Assembly (NCBI RefSeq): GCF_905171775.1
Contig: NC_053490.1
Span: 16,069,252-16,133,251 of the forward strand
Source of the DNA: Rana temporaria
Lineage: Eukaryota > Chordata > Amphibia > Anura > Ranidae
DNA: 64,000 nucleotides
Reading direction: 5' to 3'
Made by a program: the position numbers and the translations under genes. Shown here in pieces: positions 33,346-43,112 of this stretch. Position 1 is the first letter of the stretch. Every line of letters starts with the position of its first letter. Under the pieces are notes generated by a model that was not told the origin of the DNA, made no database searches, and saw only the letters and a program-made list of their open reading frames with translations.

Positions 33346-33829
33346 ATGTTTTTGTAAGAGCAATGTAAGGGGGGGGCTCAATTTGTGGGAATACATTTTA
33401 AACAGGTTCACGCTATGAGGAGTTTTTCTTTTTCCTATGTTATGAGTCAAAGAGCCAGCAAGTGGAACCTATGCTTTGAATGACCTGACCATCCAAGAGA
33501 TTAATTAACCATCTGGGTGTCTGGAAGCGGCCTCTCCACATTCTAACCGGCATTTAAACCCAATAAACCTTTCTTTTATATTGGTCTGGTGAGTGTTGAA
33601 TTTGAGGGGATCGGAATCACGTGGTGCTGTGAAGGTGCCTAACATTCATCTGTCAAGCCCCCTAATGAACACTCTTAGGAGTTCATTGTAATTTGGACTT
33701 ACTCTTAATAGGACTTTTTCCCAAATCGGGTGTTTTTTCTTTTTCAAGTCTAAACACTGCATAGCGCTGCTTTAGCCTTGTGGACCATCAGACGTGAACT
33801 TTTAGGGCTAATTATTACAATAATGTTAT

Positions 33830-34606
33830 TGTAACGGTCAGGGGTTACCATCGTTTACGATATTCCATTCCACCAACCCAAGACAGCTTATCCGACACAA
33901 TCAAGCAGACACGATCCATATGGATTTTCTCGGAAAAACGAGACACAAGCTCTGTTCTCTGGTTCTAAACGAATGAACACTTTAATGGTAAACTCAGCTC
34001 TTCTTATACAGTTAGCAACCAAATATGGACAATGACTCAACTCCACCCACAACATGACACAAGGAACTTGAATACACATTCCTTTAGATGTAAGTCAGAC
34101 TTTCTGCATGAGTCCATTACTATAGCTGACATGGCAGACATCATGACTTTTAGAGTGTGTTAACTCACAACACATATTAGCATCAATAGAACTTTCACAC
34201 AATACAGAGTTAGTTAGCATAGCACCATGAAATATTTTAGGAGCCAGGCTTAATTAACACAATAGACAATAGAATGCAATCACAGCAAGCTTTCCTCACT
34301 GCAGCCAGGTAGCCGGAGGCAATTAACATCATTTAACATCTCAACAGTCTATGTTCCACATTGAAGGAGACACTCTATTGACCTGTTGTGTTCAGAATGA
34401 ACAACTTGTAATAATTCAAGATATCCTGCAATACATGAATTATCATTACTGTCCCATCTCATGTAACCCATGATATCAGTTCTCAGTCATCCTATGCCCC
34501 TAGTGGACATAGGATGACCCTAGACCCAAGAGTCATTGGTGAAGTTGACACAGGAGTACCCCACATCCTTCAAGAGCCTATGGGTCCCACGGGCCATACC
34601 GTTACA
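33830..34606. mobile_element. Probable solo LTR, 777 bp, TSD gttat
   Basis: It begins TGTAACGGTCAGGGG and ends CCATACCGTTACA, with gttat at 33825-33829 and 34607-34611. TG...CA tips with a 5-bp duplication are the LTR-retrotransposon pattern. No internal gene or second LTR is present, so it is a recombination product. Polyadenylation and TATA signals are not obvious, which leaves some doubt. Confidence 0.65.
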
Positions 34607-34611
34607 GTTAT

Positions 34612-35005
34612 ACATTACAGCTTACTAGTCCTTTGTGTGATGTCTGCATTCATTTTCAAGTTTATTTTATATAAGGGGAAAGGCAATTGATAGTCTACAG
34701 AAGATAACAAGGAGGAAATATATTCTTTGGTGCAGCTCATGGAAAGTGACAAGCACACAACATTTCTGGCAGAATCTTAGCTCCTAATGTGAAAAAAAAT
34801 AGAAGATGAGTGCAGCTACCACATCTAAGGACTGTAAGCTGCAACATATTGCATGTTTGTTCTCGGGCTTATCTATCCTTTAATAAAAATTAACAAAAAA
34901 CAAATCTGGTTACAATATTTACCTTCAAGTCCAGGGATTTTTGCTCCCTTTTTTTTCGACTACTAAATGTCCTCTGTCTAATGGCCAGCATCATTCCACA
35001 GAAAT
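34612..35005. other. Unassigned intronic sequence
   Basis: AT-rich, with no gene, RNA or transposon end recognised. Confidence 0.4.
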
Positions 35006-35013
35006 CTTCCAGG

Positions 35014-35349
35014 TAGGGTGACCACGTGTCCCGGATTGCCCGCGACAGTCCCGCATTTTGCAGGTCTGTCCCGGGCACCTTTATTCTAGGACAATACAGT
35101 GTCCCGGAATGAAACTGACACAGCCACCCCCCCCCCCGGGCCCCCAAAAAAGGCCACCACATCACCGCTTTACTCACTGACAGTACTTGTCCTGGCCGGG
35201 AATGCCTGGAGGAGCACAATCCCCGCCCCCTATTTGTGATTGGAGAAATCATAAATCCCGCCTCTTGTGTCCAATCACTGTGCTGAGAGTCGTTACAGCA
35301 CAAGCTGATTTTTGTCTCTGAATTGTAGTTTGGAAATGTGGTCACCCTA
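35014..35349. mobile_element. hAT MITE, 336 bp, TSD cttccagg
   Basis: Ends TAGGGTGACCACGTGTCCC and GTGGTCACCCTA; cttccagg at 35006-35013 and 35350-35357. A second copy, reversed and interrupted, is at 46971-48062. The uninterrupted cctcttgtg at 35261-35269 is the empty-site equivalent of the MITE insertion at 47070. Confidence 0.95.
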
Positions 35350-35479
35350 CTTCCAGGTCATCGTGGAGCCACTCCAAGTCTGTTATTGGACAGTAAAAAG
35401 AGAAGCAGCACAGTGATGAGCTCAGGCCTTCGGATGACGTAATCCGATTGCCACACCCCCGCCGTTATTTAAGTAATGC

Positions 35480-35790
35480 AGGACATCGGTGCCGACAGAT
35501 CAGCATCGGCAGAGGAGTGCTGAGCCCCCCCCTGCCCCAAAGCACCCATCCCCCTATGTTAAGGGCATGTGGCCTGGTATGGTTTGGGGGGGGCGCTCGC
35601 TCGTCCCCTCCCTTTCCTAACCTGCTGGGCTGCATGCTGGGATAAGGGTCTGGTATGGATTTTGGGGGGACCCCCACGGCATTTTTTTTATTTTGGTGTG
35701 GGGGGTCCCCTCCGAATCCTTACTAGACCCAAGGGCCTGGTACGGACCTGGGGGGGGGACCCCACGCTGTTTTTTTTCTCGATTTTGTTT
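35480..35790. repeat. Dispersed GC-rich repeat, reverse of 8855-9240
   Basis: It shares 'ggtatggattttgggggg' and 'gaccccacgctgttttttt' type motifs with the complement of 8880-9000. No coding support. Confidence 0.65.
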
Positions 35791-35799
35791 TTTTAAGCT

Positions 35800-36775
35800 G
35801 GCAATTCTTTTTTTTTTTTACAATCAGCGGGAAGCCCGCTGACAACTGATGACTCATCGGTTGTTAAGGATGCGGTGGCCGGCTTCCTGTCCCCCTCCTT
35901 AGTAACCAGCTATATACAGTTTAGAAAAAAAAAGCAAAATGTTAAAATCTCTGTAAAAGCGCGTGTTGAAAAACGCAGCAAAAAGCACTGCAGAAATGCT
36001 CAAAAGCAACATGCATAGATGTGAATAAGGCCTAAGGAGCCTATTTATGGTGCAGTAAATCTGACATTCAACAAACATTCACTACAGGTGAATCTTTCTG
36101 GTGCATGTGTTTTCAATGATAGTGATTGATTCACCACAAGTGAACAGAGACCCTGTTTTGCACATAACAATTTGGATCAGAGTTTTACTACACTCTGATC
36201 TCCCTCTAAATTTAAACAGCACCGGTACCATAAAGTACACAGGCGCTACATAGTAATAGAAATAATATGATTTGATCATCCTGACCATGCAGACAGTTTC
36301 CCCCCAGCCCAGCACTTTCCTTCCTCGGGTCAGCGCAGTCCTCTCCGCGCTCCCTCGATGTCTTCTCCCCCGCCCTCGATGTCGCTTCAGCCAATCAGGT
36401 GACCGGTAACCAAACCCGGTGCACCTGATTGGCTCAGAGGCGGGGCAGTGTTAGGCGATTCCCTAACACTGCACTGTTTAACCAGGGAACGCACAGCCTG
36501 TGCGCCCTCTGATTAACAATTTGGAAGCCGATTAGAGCCTGCATGCTCTAATCGGGAAGCCTATTATAGCCTCTAGTTCTAATCAGGCACTTCCAAAACA
36601 CACCCACCGCTGTTCAGATGGCCGTCGCTCAAAAGGGGGCCGGACATCTGAATAGTGGGAGGCAGTGGCAACAATACATAGGTTCATGCAATGCATGAAG
36701 CTATATATTGTTGGTTGATGGGTGCAGGAGGAGAAAGGGGGTGGCGCTCCTGTGCCCACTATGAATGCACTGCCA
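35800..36775. other. Unassigned repeat-derived intron sequence
   Basis: A segment at 36045-36150 is related to 19640-19770. A 'cactgccactg' near 36769-36779 looks like an hAT right end, but no left partner was found. No gene is recognisable. Confidence 0.4.
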
Positions 36776-37018
36776 CTGATAACGACCCCAAACTCACCTC
36801 CAAGATGACCACTGCCTTGCTAAAGAAGCTGAAGGTAAAGGTGATGGACTGGCCAAGCATGTCTCCAGACCTAAACCCTATTGAGCATCTGTGGGACATC
36901 CTCAAAGGGAAGGTGGAGGAGCGCAAGGACTCCAACATCCACCAGCTCCGTGATGTCATCATGAAGGCGTGGAAGAGGACTCCCTGGTCAACCTGTGAAG
37001 CTCTGGTGAACTCCATGC
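36776..37018 (+). pseudogene. Tc1-like transposase C-terminal fragment
   Basis: It reads NDPKLTSKMTTALLKKLKVK, VMDWPSMSPDLNPIEHLWDI, and KVEERKDSNIHQLRD. This is the last third of a Tc1-type DDE transposase, including the PDLNPIE region. The 5' part is absent. The hAT element at 37019 interrupts it; the rest of the 3' part resumes at 39246. Confidence 0.9.
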
Positions 37019-39245
37019 CAGGGGCGTACCTAGAGCATTTGGCACCCGGGGCGGATCCAATATCTGGCACCCCCCCCACACGTTAAAATGTAAAAACACC
37101 CCACTGTGCCCCCTGCATACCTCTGCATCCTTCAATATCTTTTTGTTACTACTGTGTACCCCTCTCCACAACTGCACCTCTGGACCACTTTACATTGCAC
37201 AGCACCCTGCATCACTGGACCCCTTTACATTACACAGCCCCCTGCATCACTGGACCCCTTTACATTACACAGCCCCCTGCATCACTGGACCCCTTTACAT
37301 TACACAGCCCCCTGCATCACTGGACCCCTTTACATTACACAGCCCCCTGCATCACTGGACCCCTTTACATTACACAGCCCCCTGCATCACTGGACCCCTT
37401 TACATTACACAGCACCCTGCATCACTGGATCCCTTTAAAATTACACAGCACCCTGTATCACTGGACCCCTTTACATCTCACAGCCCCCTTCACCTCTGGA
37501 CCATTTTACATTACACAGCCCCCTGCACCACTGGACCCCTTTACACTACACAGCCCTCTGCACCCCTTCACATTACACAGCACCCTGCATCACTGCACCC
37601 CTTCACATTACACAGCACCCTGCACCTCTGGACCCCTTTACATTACACAGCACCCTGCATCACTGGCCCCCTTTACATCTCATAGCCCCCTGCACCTCTG
37701 GACCCTTTTACATTACACAACACCCTGCATCACTGCACCCCTTTTACATTACACAGCACCCTGCATCACTGGACCCCTTTACATTACACAGCACCCTGCA
37801 TCACTGCACCCCTTTTACATTACACAGCCGCCTGCACCTCTGCACCCCTTTACATCACATAGCCCCCTGCACCTCTGGACCCTTTTACACTACACAGCCC
37901 TCTGCACCCCTTTACATTACACAGCACCCTGCACCTCTGGACCCCTTTACATTACACAGCACCCTGCATCACTGGCCCCCTTTACATCTCATAGCCCCCT
38001 GCACCTCTGGACCCTTTTACATTACACAACACCCTGCATCACTGCACCCCTTTTACATTACACAGCCACCTGCACCTCTGGACCCCTTCACATTACACAG
38101 CACCCTGCATCACTGGCCCCCTTTACATCTCATAGCCCCCTGCACCTCTGGACCCTTTTACATTACACAACACCCTGCATCACTGCACCCCTTTTACATT
38201 ACACAGCACCCTGCATCACTGGACCCCTTTACATTACACAGCACCCTGCATCACTGCACCCCTTTTACATTACACAGCCGCCTGCACCCCTGCACCCCTT
38301 TACATCACATAGCCCCCTGCACCTCTGGACCCTTTTACACTACACAGCCCTCTGCACCCCTTTACATTACACAGCACCCTGCACCTCTGGACCCCTTTAC
38401 ATTACACAGCACCCTGCATCACTGGCCCCCTTTACATCTCATAGCCCCCTGCACCTCTGGACCCTTTTACATTACACAACACCCTGCATCACTGCACCCC
38501 TTTTACATTACACAGCCACCTGCACCTCTGGACCCCTTCACATTACACAGCACCCTGCATCACTGGCCCCCTTTACATCTCATAGCCCCCTGCACCTCTG
38601 GACCCTTTTACATTACACAACACCCTGCATCACTGCACCCCTTTTACATTACACAGCACCCTGCATCACTGGACCCCTTTACATTACACAGCACCCTGCA
38701 TCACTGCACCCCTTTTACATTACACAGCCGCCTGCACCCCTGCACCCCTTTACATCACATAGCCCCCTGCACCTCTGGACCCTTTTACACTACACAGCCC
38801 TCTGCACCCCTTTACATTACACAGCACCCTGCACCTCTGGACCCCTTTACATTACACAGCACCCTGCATCACTGGCCCCCTTTACATCTCATAGCCCCCT
38901 GCACCTCTGGACCCTTTTACATTACACAACACCCTGCATCACTGCACCCCTTTTACATTACACAGCCACCTGCACCTCTGGACCCCTTTACATTACACAG
39001 CACCCTGCATCACTGGCCCCCTTTACATCTCATAGCCCCCTGCACCTCTGGACCCTTTTACATTACACAACACCCTGCATCACTGCACCCATTTTACATT
39101 ACACAGCCACCTGCACCTCTGGTCATGTCAGCTAAATTAATAAAAAAAAATTTTTTTTTTTTTTTTTTTTTTTTAAATCGGGATGGTGTCACCCCTCTAG
39201 TGGGTGTCACCCGGTGCGGCCCGCACCCCCCTAGCAACGCCACTG
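37019..39245. mobile_element. hAT element filled with satellite, TSD ctccatgc
   Basis: Ends CAGGGGCGTACCTAG and the inverted CTAGCAACGCCACTG; ctccatgc at 37011-37018 and 39246-39253. Of its 2,227 bp, about 1,940 bp is a 35-bp tandem repeat. It split a Tc1 relic whose two halves flank it. No transposase. Confidence 0.95.
37190..39130. repeat. 35-bp satellite with a 450-bp higher-order repeat
   Basis: The basic unit is 'cccctttacattacacagcc' plus 'ccctgcatcactgga'. Near-identical blocks starting at 37921, 38371 and 38821 are exactly 450 bp apart; an earlier block near 37613 is shorter by about four units. Both three units (105 bp) and the 450-bp block are multiples of 3, so a 646-codon + frame stays open by periodicity alone. 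Confidence 0.95.
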
Positions 39246-39925
39246 CTCCATGCCCAAGAGGGTTAAGTTAGTGCTGGAAAATAATGGTGGCCACACAAAA
39301 TATTGACACTTTGGGCCCAATTTGGACATTTTCACTAAGGGCTCTTTCACACGGAGCGGACCGTTTCTGGGTCCGCTCCGTGTGTCTCCATTGGCTCAGC
39401 GGGGATCCCCGCTGAGCTGTCGGCGGATAGGGCGGTCCCCGCACACAGTGCAGGGACCGCCCTGTCTCAGCTCCGCTCTGCCCTATGGGGAACCGGATGC
39501 AGACGGACCGTCTGTCCGTCTGCATCAGTTCCGTTCCGCCGGACGGAAGAAAAATAGGGTTTTCTTCCGTCCGAAAACCGGATCCCGACGGACGCGGACG
39601 TTAGCGGATGCTCCATCCGCTAACGGACGCGATCCCATAGGGATGTATTACAAGTCCGTTAACAGACTTGTAATAACGGACAGGCGGAACGGACGTCTGA
39701 AAGGGGCCTTAGGGGTGTACTCACTTTTGTTGCCAGCTGTTTAGACATTATTAGCTGTGTGTTGGGTTATTTTGAGGGGGACAGCAAATGTACACTGTTA
39801 TACAAGTTGTACACTCACTACACAACATTGTAGCAAAGTGTCATTTCTTATTGTCACATGAAAAGATAGAAGAAAATATTTACAAACATGTGAGGGGTGT
39901 ACTCACTTTTGTGAGATACTATATA
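39246..39925 (+). mobile_element. Tc1 relic 3' part
   Basis: It continues the fragment at 36776-37018. The terminal region has 'aggggtgtactcacttttgt' twice (about 39711 and 39893), as in the ends of a common vertebrate Tc1 lineage. It is interrupted by a MITE at 39339-39708. Confidence 0.8.
39339..39708. mobile_element. MITE, GGGCTCTTTCACACGG ends
   Basis: GGGCTCTTTCACACGGAGC to CTGAAAGGGGCC, relative of 12029-12410. The interior contains inverted 'cggaccgt'/'gacggacc' words and 'gcggggatcccc'. Confidence 0.8.
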
Positions 39926-39929
39926 CAGT

Positions 39930-40665
39930 GGCCCAGATTCAAGTAGAATCGCGCAATATTTGCGTGGGCAAATAGCAAATTTTTTTCTCTGCGCCCACGC
40001 AAATATTGCGCTTTGCCCGCGATTCACGGAGCAGTTGCTCCGTAAATTGCGCGGGCAATATGCTAAGCAGCCGGGCGCAAGGCTGCCTAATGTAAATGAT
40101 CCCGCCGGGGGCGGGAATCATTTAAATTAGGCGCGCTCCCGCGCCGAGCGAACAGCGCATGCTCCGTCGGGAAACTTTCCCGACGTGCATTGCGGCAAAT
40201 GACGTCGCAAGGACGTCATTTGCTTGTAAGTGAACGTGAATGGTGTCCAGCGCCATTCACGGTTCACTTACGTAAACGACGTGAAATTCGAACGTCGCGA
40301 GCGGGAGGCGCAGCTATACTTTAGCATTGGCTGCGCCTGCTATAGCAGGAGCAACCTTATGCTAAAGGCGCCGTACGGAAACTCCGTACCTTGCGTGAGA
40401 AGGGCCCGCGCAACTTTTGTGAATCGGTGGTAGTATGCAATTTGCATACTACACGCCGATCACAAAGGCCGCGCCCCCTAGCGGCCAACGCAAGAATGCA
40501 GCCTGGGATGTGAAGGCATAAGGAGGCTTATGTCTGTCACATCCTAGGCTGCATTCGGTGTAACGAGGTTCCTGAATCAGGAGCACTCGTTACACCGGAG
40601 CAAGTAAGCACTTGCGCCGCGCAACCTATGGTTGCGCGGGCGCAAGTGCTTCTTGAATCTGGGCC
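39930..40665. mobile_element. CpG-rich long-TIR MITE, TSD AGT
   Basis: GGCCCAGATTCAAG to CTTGAATCTGGGCC, 736 bp, flanked by agt (39927-39929, 40666-40668). It is nearly the same subfamily as 48255-48992, in the opposite orientation. 'gggaaactttcccgacgtgc' and 'aatgacgtcgcaaggacgtc' are internal palindromes. Confidence 0.95.
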
Positions 40666-40668
40666 AGT

Positions 40669-41166
40669 ATGTGTTCCCTAGTATGTATAGTCAAAATATC
40701 TTAAGTTAGTTGTGGGTATGTCGTACCCCCTGTTAGTTAATTTTTTTGTGGTGTGCTGTTGGGGAGATTTACTTCCTGTCCCAGAGACTGAAGAGGAAGT
40801 CAGTGGAAATCGCAACAAAGCAAGACATTAATCACCGAAACAGGTGTTCCCCATAGAAGATTTACCAGGAGGACAAATATAGGGGGAATCTACCTAATGG
40901 GGGCAACTTTATTGCTGCCCTAGCATCTCCCACCCACCACTTTCAGACAGTTTGTTTTGCCACACTTGCCAAGTTTTTTCCTGCCCACCCATCATATATA
41001 GAGGCTCTAAAAGACAAAATGGAACCTCTACCACCTGTAGAGGTGATACCTTTTTTGTCAGGCACTCTACATCCATGGCAGCCCTGCATAATTATCCCAC
41101 CCACCATCATCAGTGCAGACGTGTGCCCTTCCTCGCTTTCCACCTACAGAGGGCACCTTCACACAC
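40669..41166. other. Unassigned repeat-like spacer
   Basis: 'ttacttcctgtcccagagac' and following text look like a dispersed repeat but no ends were found. No gene. Confidence 0.4.
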
Positions 41167-41169
41167 TAT

Positions 41170-41862
41170 GGCCCAGATTCTCGTAGGGCGGCGTAAATGT
41201 AAGCGGGCGTAGCGTATCGTAGTTACGCTACGCCGCCGCAACTTAGAGAGGCAAGTGCTGTATTCACAAAGCACTTGCGTCCAAAGTTACGTCGGCGTAG
41301 CGTAAATGTGCCGGCGTGTTTTATGTAAACTAATCATGATCATGACCCCACGTAAATGACGCTTTTTTCGAACGGCGCATGCGCGCGCATGCTCAGCATC
41401 GCGTTGAATTTTCAAATTAAATTACGCCCGCTCAATGCCTAGTCGACGTGAACGTAACTTACGTCCAGCCCCATTTACGGGCGACTTACGCAAACGACGT
41501 AAAATACGACGCTGTTCGTACGTTTCCGACGTCCATACCTAACATGACTTACCCCTGCTTTATGAGGGGTAACTTTACGCCGGCGTATGTCTTAAGTTAA
41601 CGACGTATCTTGATACGCCGGGCGCGCGTACGTTCGTGAATCGGCGTATCTAGCTAATTAGCATATTCAACGCGTAAATATACGGAAGCGCCACCTAGCG
41701 GCCAGCGTAAATATGCACCCTAAGATACGACGGCGTAGGAGACTTACGCCGCTCGTATCTAGGCAACTGTGAGGCGTATGAATCAGGCGCCGAGTTGCGA
41801 CGGGCCGCACTCAGAGTTACGACGGCGTATACGCGGGCGTAACTCCTTTGAGAATCCGGGCC
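41170..41862. mobile_element. CpG-rich long-TIR MITE, TSD TAT
   Basis: GGCCCAGATTCTCG to GAGAATCCGGGCC, 693 bp, tat at 41167-41169 and 41863-41865. It has gcgcatgcgcgc and 'gtacgttcgtgaatcggcgt' family words. Confidence 0.9.
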
Positions 41863-41874
41863 TATGTATTCTTT

Positions 41875-42420
41875 TAGACCAGGGGTCTCCAAACTTTTCA
41901 AACAAAGGGCCAGTTTATTTTCCTTCAGACTTTAGGGGGGCCGGATTGTGGCCAGCAGGGGCAGAAAATGTCTCGGGCCCATCATCGGTGAGAATAAATA
42001 TGGACTCGGGGTTGGTGGTCAATAGGAGTGGTGCCCCTATTAGTAGGAGGAATAGTATCCCATCATTGGTATCCATAGAAGAAAAAATGCCCCATTGTTG
42101 GTGTGAGTTGGGTTGCATGGATATCCGCTGAAATCCTCGAGAGGATTTATCCGCGGAAACGGTCCGCTGGACCGTATTCGCGGATAAATCCTCTCGTGTG
42201 TATGGGGCCTAAGGGTAAGGGATGACGAAGTGATGAATGTCGTTCGAAATAACTTCAAAAAATGTTTGCTTTCAACTTTATTTTTTGGTCTTTCCGTAAC
42301 TACAATACATACAATCTGTGAGAGAAAAATCTTCTCTGGCCCTTCGATTTCACCCAACTGACGATTAGAAAACCAAACATCCTTAAAATGAAAATTTTCA
42401 AATCAAATTTGCTAGCGCAC
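41875..42420. mobile_element. hAT-like fragment with an inserted MITE end
   Basis: It starts 'gaccaggggtctccaaactt', the same start type as the repeats at 52102 and near 150. 'aatgccccattgttggtg' resembles the minisatellite motif of 303-832. At 42122-42211 it carries the right end of a MITE like 42432-42921. Confidence 0.5.
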
Positions 42421-42431
42421 AGCGAGCTTTA

Positions 42432-42921
42432 GGCCCCGTACACACGAGAGGATCCATCCGCTGGAATTGATCCGCGGACCGGCTCCAGCGGATAGATCCC
42501 CTGGTGTGTACAATCCAGCGGATCTGTTTCCACGGATTTTTATCCCCTGGGATGGATTTCAAGCGGATAAAAATTTGAAGACATGCTTTAAAATCTATCC
42601 GCTTTAATCCATCCCAACGGATTGATCCGCTGGTCTGTACAGACTCACCGGATCAATCCGTCCGAATGGATCCCCCGCATGCGTCGTAATGATTCGACGC
42701 ATGCGTGGAATTCCTTATATGAGAGCGTCGCGCACGTCGCCGCGTCATCATCGCGGCAACGGCGCGACATGTCATCGCGATGGGATTTCGGCGCGGATTT
42801 CGATCCTATGGTGAGTACACTCCATCGGATCCAAATCCGCGGAAATCCTCGAGAGGATTTATCCGCGGAAACGGTCCGGTGGACCGTATCCGCGGATAAA
42901 TCCTCTTGTGTGTACGGGGCC
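42432..42921. mobile_element. MITE, GGCCCCGTACACACG ends
   Basis: The inverted end is CGTGTGTACGGGGCC. Arms are built of 'tccgcgg', 'ccagcggat' and 'gatttatccgcgg'. Relatives are at 7358-7793 and 22260-22590. It lies 190 bp before mucin exon 2. Confidence 0.8.
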
Positions 42922-43112
42922 TAAGACTACCCAACAGTTGTCACACAGTTATAGGAAGTGGAAAATGAAGTATCTATTTGCAGGATACTTGTGTATCCTA
43001 ACTATTTTATGGAGGGGCAGAAAAATAAAAACTGCTTTGCTGTGTTAATGTTACCAACAGAATGCCTTATATATCATAAATTACTGACATTTGTTTTGGT
43101 GTTTTATTTCAG

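Larger units (their letters stand above)
31327..33810. mobile_element. 2.5-kb palindromic element with TTAA MITE and LINE inside
   Basis: Outer arms pair (agccctaaaagttca at 31329 with its complement near 33800; 'gcagcgctatgcagtgttta' with 33752). The arms continue through 'gagaggccgcttccagacac' at 32210 and 33520. The TTAA MITE 31395-31996 is in the left arm, and the LINE fragment 32570-33345 is in the loop. Confidence 0.75.

Noticed and set aside
30031..34611. Additional mucin exons within the intron
   Set aside because: I found no Thr/Pro-rich or cysteine-bearing frame with matching splice sites; most of the interval is accounted for by transposons. Short exons cannot be excluded.
37195..39135. 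646-aa open frame on +
   Set aside because: It is the 35-bp satellite read through a 450-bp repeat that keeps frame. There is no start context, splice or domain support, and three frames are open together over part of it.
39339..39708. Clean target duplication for this MITE
   Set aside because: The flanks read taa on the left and tta on the right, so I could not support an exact duplication.
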